A DNA stretch of 64,000 nt. Source: Oscillospiraceae bacterium (lineage in GTDB: Bacteria > Bacillota > Clostridia > Oscillospirales > Oscillospiraceae). This document shows positions 1 to 7,871 of this stretch, one piece after another; position 1 is the stretch's first letter, and every line of letters begins with the position of its first letter. Location of the stretch: NCBI GenBank assembly GCA_024697625.1, contig JAILFJ010000172.1, positions 1-64,000 on the forward strand. Direction: 5' to 3'. Under the pieces are notes generated by a model. The model was not told the origin of the DNA. It saw only the letters and a program-made list of their open reading frames with translations, and ran no database searches. Both the position numbers and the translations under genes were made by a program.

Positions 1-525
1 GACATTGCGGGAGATGTCGGCGTCTCGGATGATACAGCAAAACGATGGCTGCAGGTTCTGGAGAAGTCGGAAGTTATTTTTTATCTGAGACCGTATTCTA
101 ATAATCTATTGAAGAGGACGGTGAAGACACCGAAAATGTACTTTTTTGACACAGGACTTGTTGCTTATCTTACAAAATACTCCAGCCCGGAAATTCTCAT
201 GAATGGCGCAATTAATGGCGCAATTCTTGAGAACTACACAGTGGCTGAAATCAGGAAGACCTGGCTGAACAGCGCAAGGGAGTGCCTGATGCACTACTAC
301 AGAGATAAGGATACCAATGAGATTGACATGGTTGTCGAAGCGGACGGTGAACTCCATCCTCTGGAAATCAAAAAGAGCACGAATCCGGGAATTGAGCTTG
401 CATCAGCCTTTAAGGTGTTGGATAAGGGGTCTGTTCCAAGAGGTGCTGGCGCTATCTTGTGTCTACGCGAGGAAGTTTCCGCGATAGACAGGAGCACGTT
501 CATTCTTCCAATCTGGATGATTTAG
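1..525 (+). CDS. ATPase with C-terminal DUF4143 domain, 5' end outside window
   Basis: The reading frame is open from the first base, so this is the C-terminal 174 residues of a longer protein. The visible part has a winged-helix-like segment (DIAGDVGVSDDTAKRWLQVL), then the DUF4143 pattern: KMYFFDTGLVAYL, an ENY motif, YYRDKDTNEIDMV and the PLEIKKS strand, which resembles a nuclease-fold core. Family members are AAA ATPases of about 400 residues with an N-terminal P-loop; they are common in anaerobes and have no firm role. A 12-base tandem duplication inside the gene (202-225) gives NGAINGAI where relatives usually have a single copy. A terminator follows at 575. Family assignment is secure; function is unknown. 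Confidence 0.85.
   Translation, partial: DIAGDVGVSDDTAKRWLQVLEKSEVIFYLRPYSNNLLKRTVKTPKMYFFDTGLVAYLTKYSSPEILMNGAINGAILENYTVAEIRKTWLNSARECLMHYYRDKDTNEIDMVVEADGELHPLEIKKSTNPGIELASAFKVLDKGSVPRGAGAILCLREEVSAIDRSTFILPIWMI
202..225 (+). repeat. 12-bp perfect tandem duplication inside the DUF4143 gene
   Basis: AATGGCGCAATT occurs twice back to back (202-213 and 214-225). It keeps the frame and encodes N-G-A-I twice. Probably replication slippage. Confidence 0.9.
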
Positions 526-574
526 ATTATCACCCATAATAAGATTTAATCGTATTTTAGCCGAAACCGCAAAG

Positions 575-606
575 AAGCGTAGGAATCACACTCCTGCGCT
601 TTTTTC
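575..606 (+). terminator. Rho-independent terminator after the DUF4143 ATPase
   Basis: A 10-bp stem (575-584 with 592-601, one G-U pair) and a 7-nt loop are followed by a T-run at 600-605. It lies 50 bp past the stop codon at 525. Confidence 0.75.
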
Positions 607-637
607 ATGCCCTGCTGTGGGGAGAAAGGAGAATCCG

Positions 638-925
638 ATGCAGAGAATGCCGATCCTGAGCGATTCAGATATGTCGCTCTTTGAACTGAAAACAAGATAT
701 GTCCGCAATTACCTGACCTTCGCCGGAAAGAACAGTAAGGATTTCCTGCTCTATATCAGCGGCCCCGGTGTGTATGACAGCCCTGCTGTGGATGTAGAGC
801 TTCAGACGATACCCGGCAAACACGGCGACCTGATTCGGGATAACGCGAAAGCGGGAGAGCACCGTTTCAAGAAGGGGAATTCGAACCACAGGCGATGGAT
901 GAAGGCCGGTTCAGCCGGGAGGTGA
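638..925 (+). pseudogene. Fragment of a phage distal-tail-like protein
   Basis: A 95-codon frame starts at ATG 638 behind a good ribosome site (AAAGGAG at 625-631); an in-frame GTG at 617 lacks one. The first 70 residues follow the start of siphophage distal tail (Dit) proteins: KNSKDFLLYISGPGVYDSPA, then DVE, then IPGKHGDLI. After residue about 72 the similarity stops, the sequence becomes basic low-complexity, and the frame ends at 95 residues where Dit proteins run to 200 or more. No other phage genes surround it. I read it as a prophage or transferred-cargo relic; whether the short peptide is made cannot be told. Confidence 0.55.
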
Positions 926-976
926 GCCGGGTGCTGGTAAGCGATGATAATGTTCAGGTTGAGTGCTAAGACGAAT

Positions 977-1026
977 GCCCGCTGAGATTTCTATTTTCAG
1001 TAATCCAGCGGGCGCTGTTTTCTTTG
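977..1026 (+). terminator. Terminator-like hairpin after the phage relic
   Basis: GCCCGCTG (977-984) pairs perfectly with CAGCGGGC (1006-1013). A T-rich stretch (GTTTTCTTT) follows on the plus strand. It separates the relic from the convergent HTH gene. Confidence 0.6.
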
Positions 1027-1054
1027 GCAGTATTCTGTGAAGTCCGGCAGGAGA

Positions 1055-1696
1055 TTATTTTTCAAGGAGATCTTCAACCGTGCATCCGAGAACCTTTGAA
1101 ATGCGATAGAGTGCTTCGGCGCTGGCTTTATTGATGTCCTTATTCCGTTGCTCATACATTTGGATGGATCGGAGGGACACACCGGAGCGTTCCGAAAGCT
1201 CAGCCTGTGTACAGCCATAGGATGTGCGGATGCGTTTCAGATTCGTATCTTTGAAGTGCTCCCGTATTTTATCATCAACGATATCTGCAAATTTAGTGAT
1301 ATCCGCTTCATGGAGCGTATAGTACATATTCTGCAGATCATCAAAGGAGAGAACCTTGAAGATGTCATTGAAGCTTCTTCCGGAGAACCATTGGTAATAG
1401 CAGACCGCCCAGCCGATCCAGTACTCGCGGGAACGTCCCATATGTTCAGGTGGGACTTTGTCCAATTGTTTACCTGTTGTCTCAAGAACAACATCGACTG
1501 CAATCTCAATTCCGCTTTTTCCTGCAAGGAAAGCAGGCTCGCCATTTTCCATTCGCTTGCTGACTGAGCTTGCGGTGAAGAACTTAATAAAATCCTCACC
1601 AGGGATTTCGCAAGTATTGATGGCGTAATCGAAAGCATCACCAAGTGAAGCCTGGGCTTTAAAAAGATACGTTTCTTGGTATGCGTGGATCGTCAT
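1055..1696 (-). CDS. HTH (XRE-type) protein paired with a DUF3990 gene; likely antitoxin and autorepressor
   Basis: 213 residues. The C-terminal 65 residues are an XRE/Cro helix-turn-helix: LKRIRTSYGCTQAELSERSG, then VSLRSIQMYEQR and KVLGCTVEDLLE. The N-terminal 140 residues are a separate acidic, helical domain with aromatic patches (YWIGWAVCYYQWFSG) that I recognise only as a recurrent companion of DUF3990 genes. The start at 1696 has a strong ribosome site (GGGGAGG, plus-strand 1705-1711). It overlaps the end of the DUF3990 gene by 38 bases, so the two are co-transcribed and probably translationally coupled. The promoter upstream of the pair holds two copies of a dyad suited to an XRE dimer. 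An antitoxin role is inferred from this architecture. Confidence 0.8.
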   Translation of the reverse strand: MTIHAYQETYLFKAQASLGDAFDYAINTCEIPGEDFIKFFTASSVSKRMENGEPAFLAGKSGIEIAVDVVLETTGKQLDKVPPEHMGRSREYWIGWAVCYYQWFSGRSFNDIFKVLSFDDLQNMYYTLHEADITKFADIVDDKIREHFKDTNLKRIRTSYGCTQAELSERSGVSLRSIQMYEQRNKDINKASAEALYRISKVLGCTVEDLLEK

Positions 1697-2351
1697 TGGA
1701 TATGCCTCCCCTTATAATATCCTGAACATATAAGCCATCGCTCTCTTCTTCTTGTATGTCCAGGTATGTTTGATTGGCCTCATCATCTCTGGCTTTACGA
1801 AGAACATAGAACTCATCCTTCCGGGCAACTTCAAATCCTTCGTACTTAATTTTTGAAAATGCGAATTGTGACTTAATGACGATCTGTTCTCCTAACTTCC
1901 CGAGACGCATAGCGCGGGAAAGCTGCTCGACAGTAATCGTGTTATTCAAAAAAGCCTCCGCGAAGTCGAAATAGGAATCATCCGCTCTGTAACCAGTAAT
2001 CAGGTCAAATGCGTTTACATTGACCCCGAAATGCTCGATCAGATACTGTTTTGCTCTTCTCGCAATTGGGGTCTTAATGCTGAACAGACGGTGCTCAACG
2101 AGCACAGCTATCCAATTGAGGATCGTGTAATTCGGGCTGTTCAGGTTTAGTGTGTTCAGATATTCCGTATCCAATGTATAGCGATTTGAAAAACCGTCGC
2201 TCAACGAGGAGACTGCCCATTCCTTCGCAAGTTCGTTGCTCTCTGTGCAGTAAAAGCCCAGACCGAAATCGTTATTCTTTCTGCCAAGGCCAAAAGTCGG
2301 TACTTCCACAATCTGTTTTGAGCCGTGGTAAATGGTAATAAGTTTGTCCAT
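1659..2351 (-). CDS. DUF3990 domain protein, ADP-ribosyltransferase-like
   Basis: 230 residues, first gene of a two-gene operon. The N-terminus has the DUF3990 signature: ITIYHGSKQIVEVP, then GRKNNDFGLGFYCT and ELAKEWA. The family is placed with the ADP-ribosyltransferase fold: H of YHG, the DFGxGFY strand and later acidic residues resemble the H-Y-E type of NAD-binding core. Residues 150-180 (LGEQIVIKSQFAF) would hold the E-x-Q-like catalytic strand, which I can suggest but not prove. The last 50 residues are acidic. The start at 2351 has GGAGGA (plus-strand 2358-2363). Overlap with an XRE gene and a two-operator promoter favour a toxin-antitoxin or phage-defence module. NAD-dependent activity is inference. 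Confidence 0.8.
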   Translation of the reverse strand: MDKLITIYHGSKQIVEVPTFGLGRKNNDFGLGFYCTESNELAKEWAVSSLSDGFSNRYTLDTEYLNTLNLNSPNYTILNWIAVLVEHRLFSIKTPIARRAKQYLIEHFGVNVNAFDLITGYRADDSYFDFAEAFLNNTITVEQLSRAMRLGKLGEQIVIKSQFAFSKIKYEGFEVARKDEFYVLRKARDDEANQTYLDIQEEESDGLYVQDIIRGGISNDDPRIPRNVSF

Positions 2352-2374
2352 TGTCAGTCCTCCATTCGTCTCTG

Positions 2375-2403
2375 ATTCTATCGCCTCGGTGATATACAGT
2401 CAA
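2375..2403 (-). promoter_or_regulatory. Promoter of the DUF3990-HTH operon with an operator in its spacer
   Basis: On the minus strand TTGACT (2398-2403), a 17-bp spacer and TAGAAT (2375-2380). The spacer contains operator copy 1 (2379-2394): the plus strand reads TATCGC, CTCG, GTGATA, a dyad with one mismatch. A bound repressor would cover the RNA polymerase site. Transcription would start about 20 bases upstream of the ATG at 2351. Confidence 0.8.
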
Positions 2404-2420
2404 GTGGCGGGAGTGAGAAA

Positions 2421-2436
2421 TATCACCGAAGTGATA
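2421..2436. promoter_or_regulatory. Second operator copy of the DUF3990-HTH operon
   Basis: A perfect dyad TATCAC-CGAA-GTGATA. Its centre is exactly 42 bp from the centre of copy 1, about four helical turns, which would place two bound dimers on the same face of the DNA. Confidence 0.75.
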
Positions 2437-2667
2437 GAAAATTTACAATTAGCAGAAACCGTGCGATCCATTTTCGACTTATGGCTTGCAATGTGCAGTA
2501 TCTTCATTTATTCTCTTCAGCAGGCTTTATGCCCCGAACTTGATGCTGCCTGTTGCGCATAAATCTATTCTGGAGCCAACTCACACGGTGTTACAGGCTT
2601 TTATCCCAGAAAACCATGTGGGAAGTATTAGTTAATTATCTGAAGCATGTGAATAGCGAGACTTTCC

Positions 2668-2696
2668 TTTACTAACATACCATTTTATGGTATAAT
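2668..2696 (+). promoter_or_regulatory. Promoter upstream of the nucleotide-sugar dehydratase
   Basis: TTTACT (2668-2673), a 17-bp spacer and a consensus TATAAT (2691-2696). A perfect 7-bp inverted repeat, ATACCAT-TTT-ATGGTAT (2677-2693), covers the spacer and half of the -10 box and could be an operator. The rest of 2437-2823 shows no gene I would defend. Confidence 0.7.
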
Positions 2697-2823
2697 TCTG
2701 CCCTAAAAAATGTGATGACAAAGGAATATCTGGAAAACTGTCGCCGGAAGCAGTGATAATGATCTTTTTACAGACCACGGAAATGATGCAGGTGATAGAT
2801 CTGATTACAGGAAGAGGGAGTCT

Positions 2824-4845
2824 ATGAACCGAAGAAAAAAGAGAATAGAACACTGGCAGGTGATCGCAGCATGCCTGATGGTCTATGATTATCTGGCGCT
2901 GAACGCAGCCTGGTTTTTAGCCTTGTGGATCCGCTTCGATTTCAGCTTTGAGGCGATAATGCAGAAGTTTCTCCTGCGTTTCAGACAGTTCACTCCGTGG
3001 TATGCACTTGGCTGTGTTGTACTCTTTCTGCTCTGCCATCTGTATCGCAGTATGCTTCGTTTCTCCAGCTATCGGGATCTTTCGCGGGTTCTGATTCTGT
3101 CCCTGGTTACATCGGCACTTCATATTGCACTGGGACGACTTCTGGTAGGCCATATGCCGGTGTCTTACTATATGATGGGCCCTGTGCTTCAGACGGTCCT
3201 GCTGATATTGCCCAGGGTCTCCTACCGACTTGTGCTGTATCTGCAAAAGCTGGTGGACAAGGGAGAGATTACGGATCGCGTCATGCTGATCGGAGCCGGG
3301 GCGGCAGGACAGATGATTCTGCGGGATATCCGGTCAGCGGAAGAGATCCACGAGAAAGTCGTCTGCATTATCGATGACAATCCCAACAAGTGGAACCGTT
3401 ATATCGAAGGGGTGCCCATAGTAGGCGGCCGTGAAGACATTCTGACAAACGTTGAAAAGTACAGAGTTACCAAAATTTATCTGGCGATCCCATCTGCAAA
3501 GGCGGAGGATAAGAAAGAGATCCTGGGCATCTGCAAGGAGACGGACTGTGAGCTGAAATCACTCCCGGGTATGTACCAGATTGTTCTGGGGCAGGTCAGC
3601 GTCAGCGACATGAAGGAGGTCAGCATCGAGGATCTTCTCGGCCGTGAACCCATCCAGCCCGACATGAAGGAAGTCTTTGAATTTATAAATGGAAAGACGG
3701 TTCTGGTTACGGGCGGAGGCGGCTCCATCGGCTCAGAGCTCTGCCGGCAGATTGCAGCACATCACCCGAAGCAGCTGATTATCTTTGATATCTATGAGAA
3801 CAATGCCTACGCGATTCAGCTTGAACTGAAAGAAAAGTATCCGGAGCTAAACCTCGAGGTTCTGATTGGATCTGTGCGGGATATCCGCAGGCTGTTTCAG
3901 GTCTTCGGTAAGTACCGGCCTCAGATTGTTTATCACGCTGCTGCGCACAAGCATGTCCCGCTGATGGAGGACAGCCCGAACGAGTCGATCAAGAACAATG
4001 CTTTTGGGACGTATAAGACGGCCTTAGCCGCGCTTATGAACAGCTGTGAGCGGTTCGTGCTGATCTCTACGGATAAGGCCGTCAACCCGACCAATATTAT
4101 GGGTGCATCCAAGCGCCTGTGCGAGATGATCATTCAGGCCTTCGATGCAAAGGTGAAGGAGAAGAAAACATCAGAGATTCCGATGCTGTTTCCGGAACTG
4201 CCGAAGGCTGAACTGCCGGAAAGGATCGAACCGAAGACAGAATTTGTAGCTGTCCGCTTCGGAAATGTCCTGGGAAGCAACGGCTCTGTCGTGCCGATTT
4301 TCAAACGCCAGATTGCACAGGGCGGACCGGTGACTGTGACTCACCCGGATATCATCCGTTACTTTATGACGGTTCCGGAAGCTGTGAGCCTGGTGTTGCT
4401 GGCGGGAACCTGTGCAGGCGGAGGTGAAATCTTCGTTCTGGATATGGGGAGCCCGGTGAAGATCGATACACTGGCCAGGAACCTGATCCGGCTGTCCGGC
4501 TTTGTTCCGGACGAGGATATCAAAATCGTATACACAGGACTTCGTCCGGGTGAAAAGCTCTATGAAGAAAAGCTGATGGCGGAGGAAGGTCTGAAGAAAA
4601 CAGAGAATTCGCTGATCCATATCGGGTGTCCGATTCATTTTGACATGAACTGGTTTCTGGAGCGCCTGAAGGAACTGAGAGAGGCATCGGAGAGCAACAG
4701 CGAGGAAATCCGGGATCTGGTATCCGAACTTGTCTCCACCTATCATCCGGCACAGCCGGAGGTCACCGTTGTGAAGGACGCAAAGTATGTCGCACTGACA
4801 ATGCCGGAAGCGGACGAGACGAAACACGCTCAAGACAATGATTGA
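2824..4845 (+). CDS. Membrane-bound nucleoside-diphosphate-sugar epimerase/dehydratase (CapD/WbpM/PglF type)
   Basis: 673 residues, typical for the long membrane form. It probably converts UDP-GlcNAc (or a related sugar) to a 4-keto-6-deoxy sugar, the first step towards amino sugars for capsule or glycoprotein glycans. Residues 10-130 contain four hydrophobic segments. A CoA-binding-like Rossmann domain follows (MLIGAGAAGQ near 157). The catalytic SDR domain starts with TGGGGSIGSE near 295, then AAAHKHVPLME near 372. The active site is STDKAVNPTNIMGASKR (about 414-431), where Met replaces the usual Tyr, as in WbpM-type enzymes. The start is preceded by GAAGAGGGA. No glycan genes flank it, so the substrate is open. 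Confidence 0.88.
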   Translation: MNRRKKRIEHWQVIAACLMVYDYLALNAAWFLALWIRFDFSFEAIMQKFLLRFRQFTPWYALGCVVLFLLCHLYRSMLRFSSYRDLSRVLILSLVTSALHIALGRLLVGHMPVSYYMMGPVLQTVLLILPRVSYRLVLYLQKLVDKGEITDRVMLIGAGAAGQMILRDIRSAEEIHEKVVCIIDDNPNKWNRYIEGVPIVGGREDILTNVEKYRVTKIYLAIPSAKAEDKKEILGICKETDCELKSLPGMYQIVLGQVSVSDMKEVSIEDLLGREPIQPDMKEVFEFINGKTVLVTGGGGSIGSELCRQIAAHHPKQLIIFDIYENNAYAIQLELKEKYPELNLEVLIGSVRDIRRLFQVFGKYRPQIVYHAAAHKHVPLMEDSPNESIKNNAFGTYKTALAALMNSCERFVLISTDKAVNPTNIMGASKRLCEMIIQAFDAKVKEKKTSEIPMLFPELPKAELPERIEPKTEFVAVRFGNVLGSNGSVVPIFKRQIAQGGPVTVTHPDIIRYFMTVPEAVSLVLLAGTCAGGGEIFVLDMGSPVKIDTLARNLIRLSGFVPDEDIKIVYTGLRPGEKLYEEKLMAEEGLKKTENSLIHIGCPIHFDMNWFLERLKELREASESNSEEIRDLVSELVSTYHPAQPEVTVVKDAKYVALTMPEADETKHAQDND

Positions 4846-5134
4846 AAATGGTGAAGATGAATTCGATTCTTTGCTTCAGATGAAGAATTACAATGATGCC
4901 ATGCCGACAAACTATTAACTGTCAACCGAGGATTGTATCCTCTGTCATGGATTCATCCCTGATTGCGAAGAGTCTCATATGTCTGCCACCTCCTGCCTGT
5001 ACAGTTGCATAACACTTGAAAAATGTCAAGTCAGAAAAAGACTGAATGGACAAGAGAGCGTTCGGATCGCGTCCTGCTGATCGGGACAGGGGCAGCAGGA
5101 AACCGCAACTATATCCCATCGTCCGGGATGCATG
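4846..5134. other. Gene-poor interval with decayed coding remnants
   Basis: No intact gene here. A 26-codon frame (4838-4918) overlaps the end of the dehydratase gene and may be the residue of a lost downstream gene. A recognisable fragment of a second dehydratase copy lies at 5047-5112. Confidence 0.5.
5047..5112 (+). pseudogene. Fragment of a second nucleotide-sugar dehydratase gene
   Basis: Translated in one frame this reads ERSDRVLLIGTGAAGN, matching GEITDRVMLIGAGAAGQ in the intact protein. The nucleotide match to about 3264-3320 includes CGGATCGCGTC and GCTGATCGG. Only about 22 codons survive, and no other part of the gene is visible nearby. Confidence 0.55.
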
Positions 5135-5158
5135 AAAAAACCCCCGCCGGAGCGGGGG
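5135..5158 (-). terminator. Terminator of the cysteine desulfidase-like gene
   Basis: On the minus strand a 7-bp GC stem (CCCCCGC / GCGGGGG) with a 4-nt loop is followed by six T. It lies about 50 bp past the stop at 5211. Confidence 0.85.
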
Positions 5159-5210
5159 ATGTAAGACGGGATTCAGAATCTGCACTTCGGATCTTCGGCA
5201 TTCAGCAGTG

Positions 5211-6488
5211 TCAGTGAGAATTCTCCAGCATCAGGCGGATGACCTCTTTGTCGGTGCTTCTCATCCCGTCCCTGGCGATGCTGCTGACCGCGCGGATCGT
5301 GTTCTCCACGCCGGTGACGACAATGCCGTCGCCGCCGTAGAACTGGCTGTCATGCATGTTCATGCGCATCCCCAGCAGGCCCGCCTCCACCGCCGAGGCG
5401 ATCTTGGCCGCGCAGCTTGCCTTGGCGCCGTCGCAGATCATGCCGGAATTGATGGCCAGCGCGTTCACGACCGTATGGGCGATTTCGGAATATCCGCCTC
5501 CGTAGAGATAGCAGATTCCCGCACCGGCGCCCGCGCCGGCTGAGGTCGCGCCGCAGTAGGCCGAGAGGCTGCCGATCCCGGTCTTCAGGTGGATAGTGAT
5601 CAGGTTCGAGATCACCAGCGCGCGGTACAGGAGGTCCTCGGACACACCGCACTCCTTCGCGTACACGATGACGGGGATGGAGGCCGTGATGCCCTGGTTT
5701 CCGCTGCCGGAGTTGATGACGACGGGGAGCTCACAGCCGTCCATCCGGGCGTCGGATCCGGCAGCCGCCCAGGCCTTGGCCCGGTTATGCACGCTGTTGC
5801 CGTAGCTCAGCAGCAGGATCTTGCCGATGCCGGCTCCGTATTTTCCGCTGAGTCCCTCTTTGGCGATGGCCAGGTTGCAGTCGATCTGCCTCTGCAGGAT
5901 CGGGCGCACGTCGTCCAGGTTCACCGTGTCCGCAAACTCCACGATCTTCTCGACACTGAGAAGCTTCCTGTTCTCCGGCGCCTGGACCGTTTCGTCCGTG
6001 AAGGGCTTCTCCAGGAGGGTCTCGCCGTTTTTCCGGATGCAGACGACGTTGGTGTGGTGACTGACGATGTGGATGTAGGCGCTCTCCGCCCCGGCCTCCA
6101 GCGCCACCTCCAGGTCAAAGGGCTGCTCCGACGTCGATTCTTCAAGCCGGATCTCCGCCGTCTCCAGATAACGGTCCAGCTCCCTGATGTCCTCCTCCGT
6201 GGCCTCCGAGAGCACCTCCAGCTCCTTCTCCGCCTTTCCGAAGCACAGACCCGCGGCGAGCGCCGTGCGCATTCCCTTTCTCCCTCCGGTGTTGGGGACC
6301 ACAACACTCTTCACGTTCTTGATGATGTTTCCGCTCACCGTGAGGACGGATCTCTCCGGCATCCGCCCCAGGGTGTCGCGGGCGAGCGCCGCCGCATAGG
6401 CGATCGCGATCGGCTCGGTGCAGCCCATCGCCGGCACGAGCTCCTCCCTCAGAATGTCCACGTAATTGTCATAAATTGTTTTTTCCAT
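5211..6488 (-). CDS. UPF0597 / L-cysteine desulfidase family protein (serine dehydratase alpha-like)
   Basis: 425 residues, the normal length. Characterised relatives (CyuA/CdsB) are oxygen-sensitive Fe-S lyases that break L-cysteine into pyruvate, ammonia and sulfide. The expected cluster cysteines are present: C23 in the N-terminal MGCTEPIA motif, one near 310 (AYCGATSAGAG), and a pair near 352 and 359 (MICDGAKASC). The phosphate-loop-like NTGGRKGM is at about 71. The start at 6488 follows GGGAGG (plus-strand 6497-6502). It stands alone behind its own promoter and ends at a strong terminator. Substrate is inferred from the family; serine or another beta-substituted amino acid cannot be excluded. 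Confidence 0.85.
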   Translation of the reverse strand: MEKTIYDNYVDILREELVPAMGCTEPIAIAYAAALARDTLGRMPERSVLTVSGNIIKNVKSVVVPNTGGRKGMRTALAAGLCFGKAEKELEVLSEATEEDIRELDRYLETAEIRLEESTSEQPFDLEVALEAGAESAYIHIVSHHTNVVCIRKNGETLLEKPFTDETVQAPENRKLLSVEKIVEFADTVNLDDVRPILQRQIDCNLAIAKEGLSGKYGAGIGKILLLSYGNSVHNRAKAWAAAGSDARMDGCELPVVINSGSGNQGITASIPVIVYAKECGVSEDLLYRALVISNLITIHLKTGIGSLSAYCGATSAGAGAGAGICYLYGGGYSEIAHTVVNALAINSGMICDGAKASCAAKIASAVEAGLLGMRMNMHDSQFYGGDGIVVTGVENTIRAVSSIARDGMRSTDKEVIRLMLENSH

Positions 6489-6557
6489 GACCGGTGCCTC
6501 CCATCGGAACAGAGTTTCGTTTTCTTCATTCTACCGCTGAATTCTACCGGTGGGTCC

Positions 6558-6586
6558 AGTATAGCAGAAAGTTTACAATATCGCAA
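6558..6586 (-). promoter_or_regulatory. Promoter of the cysteine desulfidase-like gene
   Basis: On the minus strand TTGCGA (6581-6586), 17 bp, TATACT (6558-6563). An ACAAT-N6-ATTGT dyad (6575-6590) overlaps the -35 region. Confidence 0.65.
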
Positions 6587-6615
6587 TTGTATCCGAACAG
6601 AAAAACAAGTATTGT
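6587..6615 (+). promoter_or_regulatory. Possible promoter of the GNAT gene
   Basis: TTGTAT (6587-6592), 17 bp, TATTGT (6610-6615), back to back with the divergent minus-strand promoter. The -10 box is weak. Confidence 0.4.
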
Positions 6616-6664
6616 AAAGGCAGCTCAGTCCGGATCACCGTCCGGGGGAGGTGGGAGTCACAGT

Positions 6665-7180
6665 ATGAATATCCGAAGGGCCATGCTGTTTGACCTGAAC
6701 GGCGTGGCGAAGCTATATGAAGAGATCCACAGCGCGGAGGAGGCCGGACTGATCACAACCGGGTGGATCCGCGGGGTCTATCCCGTCCGCGCAACCGCCG
6801 AGGCCGCGCTGCAGCGGGGCGATCTGTTTGTTCTTGAGGAGGGCAACCGGATCCTCGGCAGCGCCATCATCAACCGCACCCAGGTGGACGTCTATGCCGA
6901 CGCACCCTGGCGCTATAACGAGGAGGCCTGTGTTCTTCATACGCTGATGATCTCGCCCCGCTCCCAGAAGAAGGGCTACGGACGCGCTTTTGTAGAGTTC
7001 TATGAGGAATACGCCTTCGAGCGCGATCTCTTTGAGCTCCGGCTCGACACCAACGCCCGAAACAACCGGGCGAGGGACATGTACGCGCGGATGGGCTACC
7101 GCGAGGTCGCCGTCGTCCCCACCGTGTTCAACGGCATCCCCGACGTGCAGCTGGTCCTGCTGGAGAAGAATTTGAGATAA
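6665..7180 (+). CDS. GNAT family N-acetyltransferase
   Basis: 171 residues starting at ATG 6665, behind GGGAGGTGGGAG. An upstream in-frame start would add a basic tail without a ribosome site. The fold is a single GNAT domain. Strand 4 and the acetyl-CoA loop are at about 95-110 (LHTLMISPRSQKKGYGRAF, matching Q-x-x-G-x-G/A), followed by LRLDTNARNNRARDMYARMGY, the usual helix and strand near the C-terminus. The acceptor substrate cannot be read from sequence. It stands alone between a divergent desulfidase-like gene and a convergent HAD gene. Confidence 0.85.
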   Translation: MNIRRAMLFDLNGVAKLYEEIHSAEEAGLITTGWIRGVYPVRATAEAALQRGDLFVLEEGNRILGSAIINRTQVDVYADAPWRYNEEACVLHTLMISPRSQKKGYGRAFVEFYEEYAFERDLFELRLDTNARNNRARDMYARMGYREVAVVPTVFNGIPDVQLVLLEKNLR

Positions 7181-7213
7181 CGGCTGCCGCGTATGCTGCG
7201 GCGGCCGTGTTTC
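7180..7213. terminator. Terminator between the convergent GNAT and HAD genes
   Basis: An 11-bp stem with one mismatch (7180-7190 with 7198-7208), with GTTTC after it on the plus strand. It overlaps the last codons of both genes and probably serves both. Confidence 0.6.
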
Positions 7214-7871
7214 ATCTGTCGGGCATCCCGCCTCGGACCAACTCTGCTACCTGCAGGAGCGACTCTGCGACCGTATCGGCCAGAGCCCGGATCTCTTCAT
7301 CCGGCTGCAGCAGGTCCGGCACCATCACCGCCGTCATCCCTGCCGCCTTTGCCGCGCGGATCCCGTTGAAGGAGTCCTCGATCACCACGCAGTCCGACGG
7401 GGATACTCCCAGCAGCTCCGCCGCCTTCAGAAAGATATCCGGATTCGGCTTGCTTCTGCCGGCCTGATCGCCGCCGACCACGACGGCAAAACCGTCCCGG
7501 ATCCCCGCGTCCGTGAGCTCCCGCTCCACGATCTCCGTCGCGGTCGAGGACGCAACAGCCGTCCTGATGCCTCTCTCCTTCAGACAGCCAAGAAGCTCGG
7601 TGACGCCGGGCTTCATCTGCAGCAGGCCGGCCCTGTATTTTTCCGCAAAGAGAGCACCCGCTCTCCTCCGGAATTCCCTGACCAGCTCCGCATCCCCGTA
7701 GGCTTCGTTCAGGATCCGCACCGTGACGTCCACCGTCACGCCGATACAGCGGTAACAGGCCTCTGTGATTCTTTCCATCCCCAGCGCCTCCGCCGCTTCC
7801 TCACAGCACTCGATATACAGCCGCTCGGAGTCGAAGATCACGCCGTCCATATCAAACAGTACCGCTTTTAT
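7212..7871 (-). CDS. HAD-superfamily phosphatase (beta-phosphoglucomutase-like), apparent ATA start
   Basis: 219 residues if counted from ATA at 7869-7871. HAD motifs are complete: DMDGVIFDS (nucleophile and acid Asp), VASSTATE (motif II), KPNPDIFLKA (motif III Lys) and VIEDSFNGIRAA (motif IV). The cap is small and helical, as in beta-phosphoglucomutase/phosphatase members. Relatives start M-K-A-V-L-F-D; here the matching codon is ATA, six bases after GGGGAG. The only upstream ATG (8031-8033) would start translation inside a MITE-like element with a 19-bp stem, so I reject it. Substrate is probably a small sugar phosphate. Initiation at ATA would be weak, so expression may have been reduced by mutation. 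Confidence 0.78.
   Translation of the reverse strand: MKAVLFDMDGVIFDSERLYIECCEEAAEALGMERITEACYRCIGVTVDVTVRILNEAYGDAELVREFRRRAGALFAEKYRAGLLQMKPGVTELLGCLKERGIRTAVASSTATEIVERELTDAGIRDGFAVVVGGDQAGRSKPNPDIFLKAAELLGVSPSDCVVIEDSFNGIRAAKAAGMTAVMVPDLLQPDEEIRALADTVAESLLQVAELVRGGMPDR

Noticed and set aside
2332-2562. 76-codon plus-strand frame upstream of the dehydratase
   Set aside because: It overlaps the DUF3990 promoter and operators, lacks a ribosome site and has no recognisable features.
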